Below are positions 53,027 to 63,582 of a DNA stretch of 64,000 nt, piece after piece. The stretch is from positions 39,964 through 103,963 of the forward strand of contig QZKF01000003.1 in the NCBI GenBank assembly GCA_003599455.1, given 5' to 3'. Below the pieces are notes generated by a model. The model worked only from the letters and a program-made list of their open reading frames with translations, ran no database searches and was not told the origin of the DNA. Within the stretch, counting starts at the first letter, position 1, and each line of letters opens with the position of its first letter. Source of the stretch: Comamonadaceae bacterium (GTDB taxonomy: Bacteria > Pseudomonadota > Gammaproteobacteria > Burkholderiales > Burkholderiaceae_C). A program made the translations under genes and the position numbers.

Positions 53027-53578
53027 ATGAAAATCAACCAACAATGCGTGGTGGCGCTGACCTGGACCCTCAAGGACACGCTGGGCGAAGAGCTGGACGT
53101 GCTCGACGAGCCGGTGGAATTCCTGGTGGGCGGCAGCGACCTGCTGGCCAAGATCGAGGAGGCCCTGCTGAACCATTCGGCGGGCGACACGGTCGACCTG
53201 CACCTGGAGCCGGCCGACGGCTTCGGTGACTACGACGACCGCCTGCTGTTCCTCGAACCGCGCCACCTCTTTCCGGCCGAACTCGAAGAGGGCATGGGCT
53301 TCGAAGGCCTGCCCCAGGGCTGCAACCCGGCCGCACCGAGGGACCGGCTGTATTTCGTGAGCGACATCTACCCCGATCACGTGGTGCTCGACGGCAACCA
53401 CCCGCTGGCCGGCATCGCGCTGCGCATCAGCCTGAAGGTGCACGCGGTGCGCGACGCCCAGGAAGGCGAGGTCGGCAAGGGCACGCTGGGCACCGGCTTC
53501 TTCCGCATGCAGGTGGACGAGCCCGACGAACTGCAGGGCCCGGGCATCACGCCGCCCGGCCCGCGCACATTGCACTAG
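53027..53578 (+). CDS. SlyD-like FKBP-type peptidyl-prolyl isomerase
   Basis: Cytoplasmic folding catalyst of 183 residues. The split FKBP domain begins CVVALTWTLKDTLGEELDVL and GGSDLLAKIEEALLNHSAGD. The insert-in-flap chaperone domain lies around LLFLEPRHLFPAELEEGMGF. The C terminus lacks the histidine- and cysteine-rich metal-binding tail of E. coli SlyD, so a nickel role is unlikely. The second FKBP half reads DGNHPLAGIALRISLKVHAV. It is convergent with dut, with one base between the stops. Confidence 0.88.
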   Translation: MKINQQCVVALTWTLKDTLGEELDVLDEPVEFLVGGSDLLAKIEEALLNHSAGDTVDLHLEPADGFGDYDDRLLFLEPRHLFPAELEEGMGFEGLPQGCNPAAPRDRLYFVSDIYPDHVVLDGNHPLAGIALRISLKVHAVRDAQEGEVGKGTLGTGFFRMQVDEPDELQGPGITPPGPRTLH

Positions 53579-53579
53579 T

Positions 53580-54029
53580 TCAGCCGCGGCCGGTGGAGCC
53601 GTAGCCGCCCGCGCCGCGCTCGCTGGCGCTGGCGAATTCGTTCACGATGTTGAAGCGCGCCTGCACCACCGGCACGATCACCATCTGCGCGATGCGCTCC
53701 AGCGGCTGGATGGTGAAAGCCACGTCGCTGCGGTTCCAGGCGCTCACCATGAGCTGGCCCTGGTAGTCGCTGTCGATCAGGCCGACCAGGTTGCCGAGCA
53801 CGATGCCGTGCTTGTGGCCCAGCCCCGAGCGCGGCAGGATCATGGCCGCGTAGCCAGGGTCGGCCAGGTGGATCGCCATGCCGGTGGGCACGAGCTGCCA
53901 GGCGTTGGGCTCAAGGGTCAGCGGCGCGTCCAGGCAGGCGCGCAGGTCGAGACCGGCGCTGCCCGGGGTGGCGTAGGCGGGCAACTGGTCCGCGATGCGC
54001 GGGTCCAGCACCTTGACGTCGATGTGCAT
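53580..54029 (-). CDS. dut: dUTP diphosphatase
   Basis: Homotrimeric dUTPase of 149 residues that converts dUTP to dUMP and keeps uracil out of DNA. All five family motifs are present: [40 protein letters not shown] and the C-terminal [12 protein letters not shown] that closes on the substrate. It lies 23 bases downstream of the TRAP large permease gene, but is an unlikely functional partner of it. Confidence 0.97.
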   Translation of the reverse strand: MHIDVKVLDPRIADQLPAYATPGSAGLDLRACLDAPLTLEPNAWQLVPTGMAIHLADPGYAAMILPRSGLGHKHGIVLGNLVGLIDSDYQGQLMVSAWNRSDVAFTIQPLERIAQMVIVPVVQARFNIVNEFASASERGAGGYGSTGRG

Positions 54030-54052
54030 TCAGCGGGCTCCGTAGCGCCAGT

Positions 54053-55846
<1,794 letters not shown>

Positions 55847-55848
55847 GA

Positions 55849-56472
55849 TCAGTTGGCTCCCTTGAGGCGCTGAGCGGCCTCTTCCTTGAGGCGTTGCTCG
55901 GCCTCTTCCAGCAGTTGCTGCGCCAGCAGCTCTTCGTCACTCGGGCCTTCGTGCGCGAGCACGTCGGGGCCGTTGCCCGTGAGGAAGGCCAGACGCTTGA
56001 TCAACTCACTGACGCCCTGCAGGAACAGGATGGCAAAGCCCAGCGGAATCAGGCCGTACACCGGCCAGCGGATCAGGCCGCCCGAGTTGGACGACATCTC
56101 GCCGGTGACCCAGGCGCGCTCGAACAGCGGCCAACCCAGGGTGGCCATCATGTAGCAGAGCGGGAACAGGAAGATGAGGATGCCCGCCACGTCGACCCAG
56201 TTGCGGCCGCGCGCGCTGAATTTGGACGAGATGAAGTCGATGCGCACGTGCGCGTTGCGCAGGAAGGCGTAGCCGCTGCCGAGCATGAAGACCGCCGCGA
56301 ACAGGTACCACTGGATCTCCAGCAGGGCGTTGGAGCTGCTGTCGAACAGCTTGCGCACGATGGCATTGCCGGCGCTGATGAGCGTGGTCGCGAGGATGAA
56401 CCACATGACCAGCTTGCCGATCATGTTGCTGAACGCGTCGATCAGGCGGGAGAGTTTCAACAGGAATGACAT
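55849..56472 (-). CDS. TRAP transporter small permease, DctQ type (long form)
   Basis: Small membrane subunit of 207 residues with four helices (LVMWFILATTLISAGNAIV, LEIQWYLFAAVFMLGSGYAF, LIFLFPLCYMMATLGWPLF and GLIPLGFAILFLQGVSELIK). The C-terminal 45 residues are charged and Glu/Gln-rich (LLAQQLLEEAEQRLKEEAAQ), probably a short cytoplasmic coiled coil. It starts at ATG 56472, preferred to 56502 because residues after it match the family. A terminator-like hairpin separates it from the binding-protein gene. Confidence 0.91.
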   Translation of the reverse strand: MSFLLKLSRLIDAFSNMIGKLVMWFILATTLISAGNAIVRKLFDSSSNALLEIQWYLFAAVFMLGSGYAFLRNAHVRIDFISSKFSARGRNWVDVAGILIFLFPLCYMMATLGWPLFERAWVTGEMSSNSGGLIRWPVYGLIPLGFAILFLQGVSELIKRLAFLTGNGPDVLAHEGPSDEELLAQQLLEEAEQRLKEEAAQRLKGAN

Positions 56473-56601
56473 GGGATTTCCCCGAATGGGAGGCGAATGC
56501 AAGGGAAGACGCAGAGTCTATCGAACCGGTGCCATGGGAACTGAAGGACGACTGACGTGGAGGCAGCGCACCTGGGGCGGCCGGATCGGCCCGGTCCGAG
56601 C

Positions 56602-56630
56602 AAAAAACCCCGCCAGGGCGGGGCTTTTTG
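56602..56630 (-). terminator. Intra-operon attenuator after the TakP-type gene
   Basis: CCCCGC pairs with GCGGGG (56608-56613 with 56618-56623), with A and T tracts on either side. It sits between the binding-protein gene and dctQ on the minus strand. The symmetry means it could act on both strands. Confidence 0.75.
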
Positions 56631-56647
56631 CCGGATGCCGATGCCGA

Positions 56648-57727
56648 TTACAGCTTGGCCGACTGCATGTAGCGGTCGAACTGGGCTTCGGTGAAACGGA
56701 ACCAGAGGTTCTGGTCCTTGCGGAAGTTCGCGTAGTCGGTGTAGATCTTCTTCCACTTCGGGTTCTTCGCGCTGTTGTCCGCGTAGAGTTCCATGGAGTT
56801 CTTGAACGCGGCGTCCATCACGGGCTTGGGGAAAGCCAGCACCTTGGTGCCCGCGGCCACCAGCTGCTTGAGCGCGCCAGGGTTGAGGGCGTCGTACTTG
56901 GCCTGCATGGTCGTGTGCGCAATGGCGGCCGCGCACTCCACGATGGCCTTGTTCTCGGGCGACAGCGCGTTGTAGGCCTTGTTGTTGACGTACAGCGAGA
57001 GCTGCGGGCCGCCTTCCCACCAGCCGGGGTAGTAGTAGTTCTTGGCGACCTTGTTGAAGCCGAGCTTCTGGTCGTCGTACGGGCCGACCCACTCGGTCGC
57101 GTCGATGGTGCCCTTTTCCAGCGCCTGATAGATCTCGCCGCCGGGGATGTTCTGCGGCACGCCGCCCATGGTGGTCAGCACCTTGCCGGCGAAACCGCCG
57201 ATGCGCATCTTCAGACCCTTGATGTCGTTCAGGGTCTTGATTTCCTTGCGGTACCAGCCGCCCATCTGCGCGCCGGTGTTGCCCATGGGGAAGTTGACGA
57301 TGTTGTAGCCCTCGTAGAACTCGCGGAACAGCTTCATGCCGTTGCCTTCGTACATCCACGCGGTCATCTGGCGGCTGTTGAGGCCGAAGGGAATGGCGCA
57401 GTCCAGGGCAAAGGTGTCGTCCTTGCCGAAGAAGTAGTAGGGCGCGGTGTGGGCGCACTCGACCGTGCCCTCCTGCACGCCATCGACCACGCCGAACGCG
57501 GGCATGAGCTCGCCACCCGGGTGCACGGAGATGGAGAACTTGCCGCCCGACATCTCGCCCACTTTCTTGGCAAAGACGTCGGCTGCGCCGTAGATGGTGT
57601 CGAGCGCCTTGGGGAAGCTCGAAGCCAGTCGCCAGCGGATGGCGGCCTGGGCATGCACTGCGGGCGCGGCACCGGCGGCGAGCACGCCGGCAATGCCTGC
57701 GTGCTTGATGAGAGAACGACGATCCAT
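56648..57727 (-). CDS. TRAP transporter substrate-binding protein, TakP type
   Basis: Periplasmic solute receptor of 359 residues. The N terminus MDRRSLIKHAGIAGVLAAGA carries a twin-arginine-like motif, so export by Tat is likely. The mature part shows LKMRIGGFAGKVLTTMGGVP, GGEIYQALEKGTIDATEWVG and YYYPGWWEGGPQLSLYVNNK, as in TakP, the 2-oxoacid receptor of Rhodobacter. A 2-oxo or hydroxy acid ligand is therefore likely but not proven. A -10-like TACAAT (57809 to 57804, minus) lies 77 bases upstream of the start. Confidence 0.92.
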   Translation of the reverse strand: MDRRSLIKHAGIAGVLAAGAAPAVHAQAAIRWRLASSFPKALDTIYGAADVFAKKVGEMSGGKFSISVHPGGELMPAFGVVDGVQEGTVECAHTAPYYFFGKDDTFALDCAIPFGLNSRQMTAWMYEGNGMKLFREFYEGYNIVNFPMGNTGAQMGGWYRKEIKTLNDIKGLKMRIGGFAGKVLTTMGGVPQNIPGGEIYQALEKGTIDATEWVGPYDDQKLGFNKVAKNYYYPGWWEGGPQLSLYVNNKAYNALSPENKAIVECAAAIAHTTMQAKYDALNPGALKQLVAAGTKVLAFPKPVMDAAFKNSMELYADNSAKNPKWKKIYTDYANFRKDQNLWFRFTEAQFDRYMQSAKL

Positions 57728-57803
57728 ATCGATTGACTCCGTGGTTTGGTATGGGAACACCCGGCCCGTCGCGACAGGCTGGAGACTTGGTCAGTCAGTC
57801 GGG

Positions 57804-57809
57804 ATTGTA
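57804..57809 (-). promoter_or_regulatory. -10 hexamer candidate for the TakP-type TRAP operon
   Basis: TACAAT on the minus strand, 77 bases upstream of the binding-protein start. The hexamer is followed by GACTGACTGACC, a short direct repeat. The -35 is weak. Confidence 0.4.
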
Positions 57810-57927
57810 GGAACAGCACCCCCACGGCAGCCGGGGGTTTTCCCTCGAAGAACGGCCCGTTCGGGGCACTGTTCAGCCTCTTGCAAGCTTCGTGGCAGGC
57901 GGCCTGAGCGCCCGCACCCGCGCGCGC

Positions 57928-59844
57928 TCAGCCCACGCGCTTGAGGCCGGGGGAAGTCAGCAGCAGCGCTTCGAAGCGGGCGCGCACCGAGGTTTCGATG
58001 CCGGCCGCGTCCAGGCCTTCCATGGCCAGCAGCTTCGCCGGATCGCCGTGCTCGATGAACACATCGGGCAGGCCCAGCTGCAGCACCGGCAGCGTCAGGC
58101 CCTCGGCCTGCAGGGCCTCCAGCACGGCCGAACCCGCACCGCCCAGCACGCAACCCTCTTCCAGCGTCACCAGGGCCTGGTGCGTCTGTGCGAGTTCGCG
58201 CAGCAGATCGAGATCGAGCGGCTTGGCCCAGCGCATGTTGGCCACGCTGGCACCGAGCTTCTCGGCCGCCGCCAGCGCGGGCTGCAGCAAGGTGCCGAAC
58301 GCCAGGATGGCCACGCCGTGGCCCTTGCGGCGCAACTCGCCGCGGCCATAGGGCAGACCTTCGAGCCCGGCCGGCTGGGCCACGCCCGCGCCCGCGCCAC
58401 GCGGGTAGCGCACGGCCACCGGGTGGTTCTGTGCGAAGGCGGTGCTAAGCAGTTGCCGGCACTCGGCCTCGTCGGCCGGGCAGGCCACCGCCATGTTGGG
58501 AATGCAGCGCAGGTAGGCGATGTCGTAGGCACCGGCATGGGTGGCACCGTCGGCGCCCACCAGACCAGCGCGGTCCAGCGCGAACACCACCGGCAGGTTC
58601 TGCAGCGCCACGTCGTGGATGAACTGGTCGTAGCCGCGCTGCAGGAAGGTGGAGTAGATCGCCACCACGGGCTTCAGGCCCTCGCAGGCCAGGCCGGCGG
58701 CGAAGGTCACCGCGTGCTGCTCGGCGATGCCGACGTCGAAATAGCGCGCCGGAAAACGGCGCTCGAACTCGACCATGCCCGAGCCTTCGCGCATAGCCGG
58801 CGTGATGCCGACCAGGCGCGGGTCGGCCTCGGCCATGTCGCACAGCCACTTGCCGAACACCTGGGTGAAGGTGGTCTTGGCCGGCGTGGCGGGCTTGGTG
58901 AGGCCCACGGCGGGATCGAAGGTGCCCGGCCCGTGGTAGGCGATCGGGTCGGCCTCGGCCAGCTTGTAGCCCTGGCCCTTCTTGGTGACCACGTGCAGGA
59001 ACTGCGGGCCGCTGTCGGTGTCGAGCAGGTGGCGGATGTTCTCCAGCGTCGGGATCAGCGAGTCGAGGTCGTGCCCGTCGATCGGGCCGATGTAGTTGAA
59101 GCCGAACTTCTCGAACAGCGTGGCCGGCACCACCATGCCCTTGGCGTGCTCCTCGAGCCGCTTGGCGAGCTCGAACAGCGGCGGCGCGCCCTTGAGCACC
59201 TGCTTGCCCACGTTCTTCGCCGCGGCGTAGAACTGCCCGCTCATGAGCTGGGCCAGGTAGCGGTTGAGCGCGCCCACCGGTGGCGAAATCGACATGTCGT
59301 TGTCGTTGAGCACCACCAGCAGCCGGCCGTCGGCCACACCGGCGTTGTTCAGGGCCTCGAAGGCCATGCCCGCGGTCATGGCGCCGTCGCCGATGATGGC
59401 CACGGCCTTGCGCTGCTCGCCCTTGATCTTCGCACCCAGCGCCATGCCGAGCGCGGCCGAGATGCTGGTGGACGAGTGCGCGGTGCCGAAGGTGTCGTAC
59501 TCGCTCTCGTCGCGGCGCGGGAAGCCGCTGATGCCACCCAGCTGGCGCAGCGTGTTCATGCGGTCGCGGCGGCCGGTGAGGATCTTGTGCGGGTAGGTCT
59601 GGTGGCCCACATCCCACACCAGGCGGTCTTCGGGCGTGTTGAAGACGTAGTGCAGTGCCACGGTGAGCTCGACCGTGCCGAGGTTGGAGCTGAGGTGGCC
59701 GCCCGTGCGCGCCACGCTCTCGAGCAGGAAGGTGCGCAACTCGTCGGCCAGCGGCGGCAGTTGCGCGCGCGTCAGGCGGCGCACGTCGGCCGGCGAGTCG
59801 ATGGTGGACAGCAGGGAGCTCATGGGCAGTGTGGCTTGGGTCAT
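57928..59844 (-). CDS. dxs: 1-Deoxy-D-xylulose-5-phosphate synthase
   Basis: Thiamine-diphosphate enzyme joining pyruvate and glyceraldehyde 3-phosphate, the first step of the non-mevalonate isoprenoid route. The 638 residues are normal length. The ThDP motif is [20 protein letters not shown]. Other landmarks are [20 protein letters not shown], the central [19 protein letters not shown] and the transketolase-like [17 protein letters not shown]. It is the third gene of xseB-ispA-dxs, 25 bases after ispA. The ATG at 59844 with GAGG upstream is preferred to the internal ATG at 59823. Confidence 0.97.
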   Translation of the reverse strand: MTQATLPMSSLLSTIDSPADVRRLTRAQLPPLADELRTFLLESVARTGGHLSSNLGTVELTVALHYVFNTPEDRLVWDVGHQTYPHKILTGRRDRMNTLRQLGGISGFPRRDESEYDTFGTAHSSTSISAALGMALGAKIKGEQRKAVAIIGDGAMTAGMAFEALNNAGVADGRLLVVLNDNDMSISPPVGALNRYLAQLMSGQFYAAAKNVGKQVLKGAPPLFELAKRLEEHAKGMVVPATLFEKFGFNYIGPIDGHDLDSLIPTLENIRHLLDTDSGPQFLHVVTKKGQGYKLAEADPIAYHGPGTFDPAVGLTKPATPAKTTFTQVFGKWLCDMAEADPRLVGITPAMREGSGMVEFERRFPARYFDVGIAEQHAVTFAAGLACEGLKPVVAIYSTFLQRGYDQFIHDVALQNLPVVFALDRAGLVGADGATHAGAYDIAYLRCIPNMAVACPADEAECRQLLSTAFAQNHPVAVRYPRGAGAGVAQPAGLEGLPYGRGELRRKGHGVAILAFGTLLQPALAAAEKLGASVANMRWAKPLDLDLLRELAQTHQALVTLEEGCVLGGAGSAVLEALQAEGLTLPVLQLGLPDVFIEHGDPAKLLAMEGLDAAGIETSVRARFEALLLTSPGLKRVG

Positions 59845-59869
59845 GTGTGGTCGGGCCTCGCGTGGCGCG

Positions 59870-60775
59870 TCAGGACACTCGCCGCCCCACCCAGTCGGCG
59901 AGGGCGTGCAGGGTGTCGGTGTGGCCGAGTCCGGTGCCACGCAGCGCGTCGTGCGCCTGCGCGAGGACGCGGTCGGCGTAAGCCTGGGCCTGTGCCAGCC
60001 CCATCAGGGAAACGAAGGTGGGCTTGTCGGCCGCCGCGTCCTTGCCGGCGGTCTTGCCCAGCGTGGCGGAGTCGGCGGTCACGTCCAGGATGTCGTCGAC
60101 CACCTGGAAGGCCAGGCCCACGCAGGCGCCGTAGTGGGCCAGTGCGCTCAGCACCGCGGGCGTGGGCGCGCCGGTGGCGGCACCCATGGTCACGCTGGCC
60201 TGCAGCAGGGCACCGGTCTTGCGGCGGTGCATGGCCTCGAGCGCGTCGCGGTCCAGTGCCACACCCACGCTGGCGAGGTCCACCGCCTGGCCACCGGCCA
60301 TGCCGTCGGCCCCGGCGGCCAGCGCCAGCAGGCGGCACAGGCGCGCGCTCATGGCGTCGGTCACGCTGCCGTCGCCCGGCAGCAGCAGTTCGAAGGCCAG
60401 TGCCTGCAGGGCATCGCCGGCCAGCAGGGCCTGCGCCTGCCCGAACTGCACGTGCACCGTGGGCTTGCCCCGGCGCAGCACATCGTTGTCCATGCAGGGC
60501 ATGTCGTCGTGCACCAGCGAGTAGGCGTGGATGAGTTCCACCGCGCAGGCCGCGCGCAGGGCGGCCGGTGCATGCCCGCCCACCGCTTCACAGGTGGCCA
60601 GCACCAGCAGCGGGCGCAGGCGCTTGCCGCCGTCGAGCACGGCATAGCGCATGGCCTCGCCCAGCCCGGCCGGCGCGTCGGCGGGCACCCAGCGGTCCAG
60701 CGCGCGTTCGACCGCATCCTGCTGCGCCTGGCGCCAGGCCAGGAACGGCGTGGTGTCCGAGAGCACGGCGTTCAA
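59870..60775 (-). CDS. ispA: Farnesyl diphosphate synthase (polyprenyl synthetase)
   Basis: Prenyltransferase of about 301 residues that extends dimethylallyl to farnesyl diphosphate. The first aspartate-rich motif is [10 protein letters not shown], the second is [12 protein letters not shown], and [19 protein letters not shown] precedes the first. No ATG fits. TTG at 60775 overlaps the xseB stop as TTGA, and an internal GTG at 60769 is the alternative. It is probably translated by coupling to xseB and works with dxs downstream in isoprenoid supply. Confidence 0.95.
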   Translation of the reverse strand: MNAVLSDTTPFLAWRQAQQDAVERALDRWVPADAPAGLGEAMRYAVLDGGKRLRPLLVLATCEAVGGHAPAALRAACAVELIHAYSLVHDDMPCMDNDVLRRGKPTVHVQFGQAQALLAGDALQALAFELLLPGDGSVTDAMSARLCRLLALAAGADGMAGGQAVDLASVGVALDRDALEAMHRRKTGALLQASVTMGAATGAPTPAVLSALAHYGACVGLAFQVVDDILDVTADSATLGKTAGKDAAADKPTFVSLMGLAQAQAYADRVLAQAHDALRGTGLGHTDTLHALADWVGRRVS

Positions 60776-61029
60776 GCGCTGTCCCAGGGTTTGAGCGTGC
60801 CGCCCTCGAGCACCTTGATCTGGTTCTCGACGTCCTCGAGCCGCGAGCGGCAGAAGGCCAGCAGCTCGGCGCCGCGCTGGTAGCGGGTGAGCAACTGGTC
60901 CAGCGGCAGCTGGCCGGCGTCGAGCTGGGCAACGAGCTGCTCCAGTTCTTCGAGCGCCGCCTCGTAACTGGCCGGCGCATCGGAAGGGGGTGCCGCACGG
61001 GGGGCTCGGGAGGGGGACGGAGTGGGCAT
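60772..61029 (-). CDS. xseB: Exodeoxyribonuclease VII small subunit
   Basis: The 85-residue helical small subunit that binds the large subunit XseA in exonuclease VII. The core [20 protein letters not shown] and [20 protein letters not shown] is diagnostic. The N-terminal 20 residues are proline- and alanine-rich and poorly conserved, so a start further in is possible. The xseB-ispA-dxs order is common in proteobacteria. xseA is not in the window. Confidence 0.94.
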   Translation of the reverse strand: MPTPSPSRAPRAAPPSDAPASYEAALEELEQLVAQLDAGQLPLDQLLTRYQRGAELLAFCRSRLEDVENQIKVLEGGTLKPWDSA

Positions 61030-61177
61030 GTGTTGGGTCTGCTGAGGCCCTTCCGGCGCTGCTGGCGTCGCTTCGCCGCGCGTGTGGCGCCGGCGGCATC
61101 GGCCCTGCGGTGAGGTCGTGGAAAGTGCCTTGTTCAAGCGGCATTTTATGCACAGGAACGGCAATGCCCCCCCGGGG

Positions 61178-61327
61178 TACAATCCGCGTTCTTTTTTTCT
61201 CCACTCTTCACTACGGACAGTTTCTGTCCGGAGGGACGCAACACCCCCACCCATCCCGCGCGAATTCGTTTGACGAGCAGCGTTTACCCTGCCCCTTCAT
61301 AGGGGGAGTCTCTAGGTCAGGACCACG
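61178..61327 (+). promoter_or_regulatory. Promoter and ~140-base structured leader of the Rieske oxygenase gene
   Basis: A -10 TACAAT (61178-61183) is followed by a long leader. It contains a six-pair hairpin GGACAG-TTT-CTGTCC (61215-61229) and a second possible fold, CCCCTTCATAGGGGG, near 61291-61305. The gap 61030-61327 also holds the minus-strand promoter of xseB, perhaps TAAAAT (61148 to 61143). I cannot match the leader to a known riboswitch. Confidence 0.45.
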
Positions 61328-62533
61328 ATGTCTGATTTAAGTCTTCAACTGCAGCAGGCCTCAAGCCAACTTCCAGTTTCCAGCTACTTCAGCGAAGCGC
61401 TCTTCCAGCGCGAAAAGGAAACCCTCTTCCAGCGCGGGCCCCGGTATGTGGGGCATCAACTTGCGGTTCCCCAGCTCGGGGACTACCACGCCCTGCCGCA
61501 GGAAGCCGGCGGGCGGGCGCTGGTGCGCACCGACAAGGGTGTGGAGCTGGTCTCCAACGTCTGCCGCCACCGCCAGGCCGTCATGCTCAAGGGCCGGGGC
61601 AACCTGAACGAGACGCGCAGCGGCAGTGCCGGCGGCAACATCGTCTGCCCGCTGCACCGCTGGACCTACAGCGGCGTGCACGGCGAACGCGCCGGCAGCC
61701 TGCTGGGCGCGCCCCATTTCGAGCAGGACCCCTGCCTGAACCTCAACAACTACCCGCTGCGCGAGTGGAACGGTCTGCTGTTCGAGGACAACGGCCGCGA
61801 CGTGCAGGCCGACCTGGCGAACATGGGGCCGCGCGCCGCGCTCGATTTCGAGGGCATGGTGCTCGACCACGTGGAGCTGCACGAGTGCAACTACAACTGG
61901 AAGACCTTCATCGAGGTTTACCTCGAGGACTACCACGTCGCGCCCTTCCACCCGGGACTGGGTGGCTTCGTCACCTGCGAAGACCTGCGCTGGGAATTCA
62001 AGCCCGGGTACTCTGTGCAGACGGTCGGCCCGGCCAACCTGCTGGGCAAGGCCGGCAGCCCGGTCTACCAGCGATGGCACGAGCAGCTCATGCAGTACCG
62101 CCAGGGCCGGATGCCCGAGCACGGCGCGATCTGGCTCACCTACTACCCGCACATCATGGTGGAGTGGTACCCGCACGTGCTCACCGTCTCCACCCTGCAC
62201 CCGGTGAGCGTGGACAAGACCATCAACATGGTCGAGTTCTACTACCCCGAGGAGATCGCCGCCTTCGAGCGCGAGTTCGTCGAGGCGCAGCGCGCCGCCT
62301 ACATGGAGACCTGCATCGAGGACGACGAGATCGCCGAGCGCATGGACGCGGGTCGCAAGGCCCTGCTCGCACGCGGCGACAACGAGGTCGGCCCCTACCA
62401 GAGCCCGATGGAAGACGGCATGCAGCAATTCCATGAGTGGTACAGGGCCAGGATGAGCCCCCCCGCGCCGCCTTCGGCGTCACCCCCCCAGGGGGGCGTC
62501 ACCAGCGGCCCGGCAAAGCCGGTTCCGCGGTGA
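61328..62533 (+). CDS. Rieske [2Fe-2S] aromatic ring-hydroxylating oxygenase, alpha subunit
   Basis: Predicted iron oxygenase of 401 residues. The Rieske cluster ligands are Cys79 and His81 (SNVCRHRQAVM) and Cys107 and His110 (NIVCPLHRWTY). The mononuclear iron histidines are His203 and His208 in LEDYHVAPFHPG. The spacing between the two Rieske halves is 25 residues, longer than the usual 15-17. The C-terminal ~25 residues (SPPAPPSASPPQGGVTSGPA) are read from a dispersed repeat and are probably not structural. No reductase or ferredoxin gene adjoins it. Substrate is unknown. Confidence 0.9.
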   Translation: MSDLSLQLQQASSQLPVSSYFSEALFQREKETLFQRGPRYVGHQLAVPQLGDYHALPQEAGGRALVRTDKGVELVSNVCRHRQAVMLKGRGNLNETRSGSAGGNIVCPLHRWTYSGVHGERAGSLLGAPHFEQDPCLNLNNYPLREWNGLLFEDNGRDVQADLANMGPRAALDFEGMVLDHVELHECNYNWKTFIEVYLEDYHVAPFHPGLGGFVTCEDLRWEFKPGYSVQTVGPANLLGKAGSPVYQRWHEQLMQYRQGRMPEHGAIWLTYYPHIMVEWYPHVLTVSTLHPVSVDKTINMVEFYYPEEIAAFEREFVEAQRAAYMETCIEDDEIAERMDAGRKALLARGDNEVGPYQSPMEDGMQQFHEWYRARMSPPAPPSASPPQGGVTSGPAKPVPR

Positions 62534-62540
62534 CTCTGGA
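62456..62540. repeat. Dispersed GC-rich repeat, copy 2
   Basis: Matches the repeat at 18593-18675 over its whole length with a few substitutions and single-base indels. Both share CACCAGCGGCCCGGCA and AGCCGGTTCCGCGGTG. Here it supplies the C terminus and stop of the Rieske protein in a different reading frame. Confidence 0.8.
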
Positions 62541-62576
62541 CAACTACCGCTCGCGCGTGGCCGAAGCTCTGTTTCG

Positions 62577-62650
62577 CCGCCGGGCCGCCCCAAGGCGAAA
62601 CGCGCCCCCTTGGGGGGCAGCGACCCGCGCAGCGGCGGAGCGTGGGGGTT
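62577..62650. repeat. GC-rich hairpin element downstream of repeat copy 2
   Basis: A separate GC-rich block with a CCCCCTTGGGGGG inverted run and the tail GCAGCGGCGGAGCGTGGGGG, ending five bases before the DMT gene. From memory, this type of element is common between genes in Comamonadaceae. Only one copy is seen in this window. Confidence 0.5.
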
Positions 62651-62655
62651 AGGTC

Positions 62656-63546
62656 ATGCAGGCCCTGTGGATGCTGCTCGCCTCGCTGTTCTTCGCCACG
62701 ATGGGCGTGTGCATCAAGTTCGCCTCGGCGCACTTCAACAGCTTCGAGATCGTCTGCTACCGCGGCCTGGTGGGCGTGGTCTTCCTGATCGGCATGACGC
62801 GCATCAACGGCGTGTCGCTGCGCACCCGCCTGCCGATGATGCATGTCTGGCGCAGCATCGTCGGCGTGATCTCGCTCACCGCTTGGTTCTACGCCATCGC
62901 CGCCCTGCCGCTGGCCACCGCCATGACGCTGAACTACATGAGCAGCGTGTGGATTGCCACCTTCCTGCTGGGCGGCGCCCTGCTGGTGCAGGGCCGCAAC
63001 ACGCCCATACTGCAGCAGGGCCCCCTGTTCCTCACCGTGCTCGCCGGCTTCGGCGGCGTAGCCATGATGCTGCGCCCCACGCTCAACGACAACCAGGTGC
63101 TCGGCGCGCTCGTGGGCCTGCTCTCGGGCATCTTCGCGGCCTTCGCCTACCTGCAGGTGGCCGCGCTCTCGCGCGCGGGTGAGCCCGAGAGCCGCACGGT
63201 GTTCTATTTCTCCATCGGCGCGGTGCTGGCCGGGGCGCTGGGCATGGTGTTCACCGGCGTGAGCGCCTGGCAATGGCCGAGCGCCCTGTGGCTGCTGCCC
63301 ATCGGTCTGCTGGCCGTGCTGGGGCAGCTCTGCATGACGCGCGCCTACTCGCGCGGCGCCACCATGGTGGTGGCCAACCTGCAGTACTCGGGCATCGTGT
63401 TTGCCGGGCTCTACGGGCTGGTCGTCTTCGGCGACCAGTTGCCCCTGATCGGCTGGCTGGGCATGGCGCTGATCATCGTCAGCGGCATCACCGCCACCGT
63501 GCTGCGCACCCGCGCCGTGCCCAACGCGCCGGCCGAAGAGCACTGA
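62656..63546 (+). CDS. DMT-superfamily (EamA) transporter
   Basis: Inner-membrane protein of 296 residues with ten predicted helices in two EamA repeats, beginning MQALWMLLASLFFATMGVCI and LGALVGLLSGIFAAFAYLQV. The FNSFEIVCYRGLVGVVFLIG block near residue 27 is usual for the RhaT/EamA group. Substrate is unknown. It starts just after a GC-rich repeat element, whose last bases include its only possible ribosome-binding site (TTAGGTC). It is not closely similar to the DMT protein at 26-27 kb. Confidence 0.9.
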   Translation: MQALWMLLASLFFATMGVCIKFASAHFNSFEIVCYRGLVGVVFLIGMTRINGVSLRTRLPMMHVWRSIVGVISLTAWFYAIAALPLATAMTLNYMSSVWIATFLLGGALLVQGRNTPILQQGPLFLTVLAGFGGVAMMLRPTLNDNQVLGALVGLLSGIFAAFAYLQVAALSRAGEPESRTVFYFSIGAVLAGALGMVFTGVSAWQWPSALWLLPIGLLAVLGQLCMTRAYSRGATMVVANLQYSGIVFAGLYGLVVFGDQLPLIGWLGMALIIVSGITATVLRTRAVPNAPAEEH

Positions 63547-63570
63547 AGCACACGGGCCTGGCGTCTGCTC

Positions 63571-63576
63571 CACAAT
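63571..63576 (+). promoter_or_regulatory. -10-like CACAAT, leaderless promoter of the sulfurtransferase gene
   Basis: CACAAT is followed by exactly six bases and the ATG at 63583. No Shine-Dalgarno is present. Confidence 0.4.
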
Positions 63577-63582
63577 GCGCGC

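Noticed and set aside
57819..57840. C5/G5 hairpin followed by T4 between dxs and the TakP-type TRAP operon
   Set aside because: The T tract is on the strand opposite to both genes, so it cannot terminate dxs. It is probably chance in GC-rich DNA.
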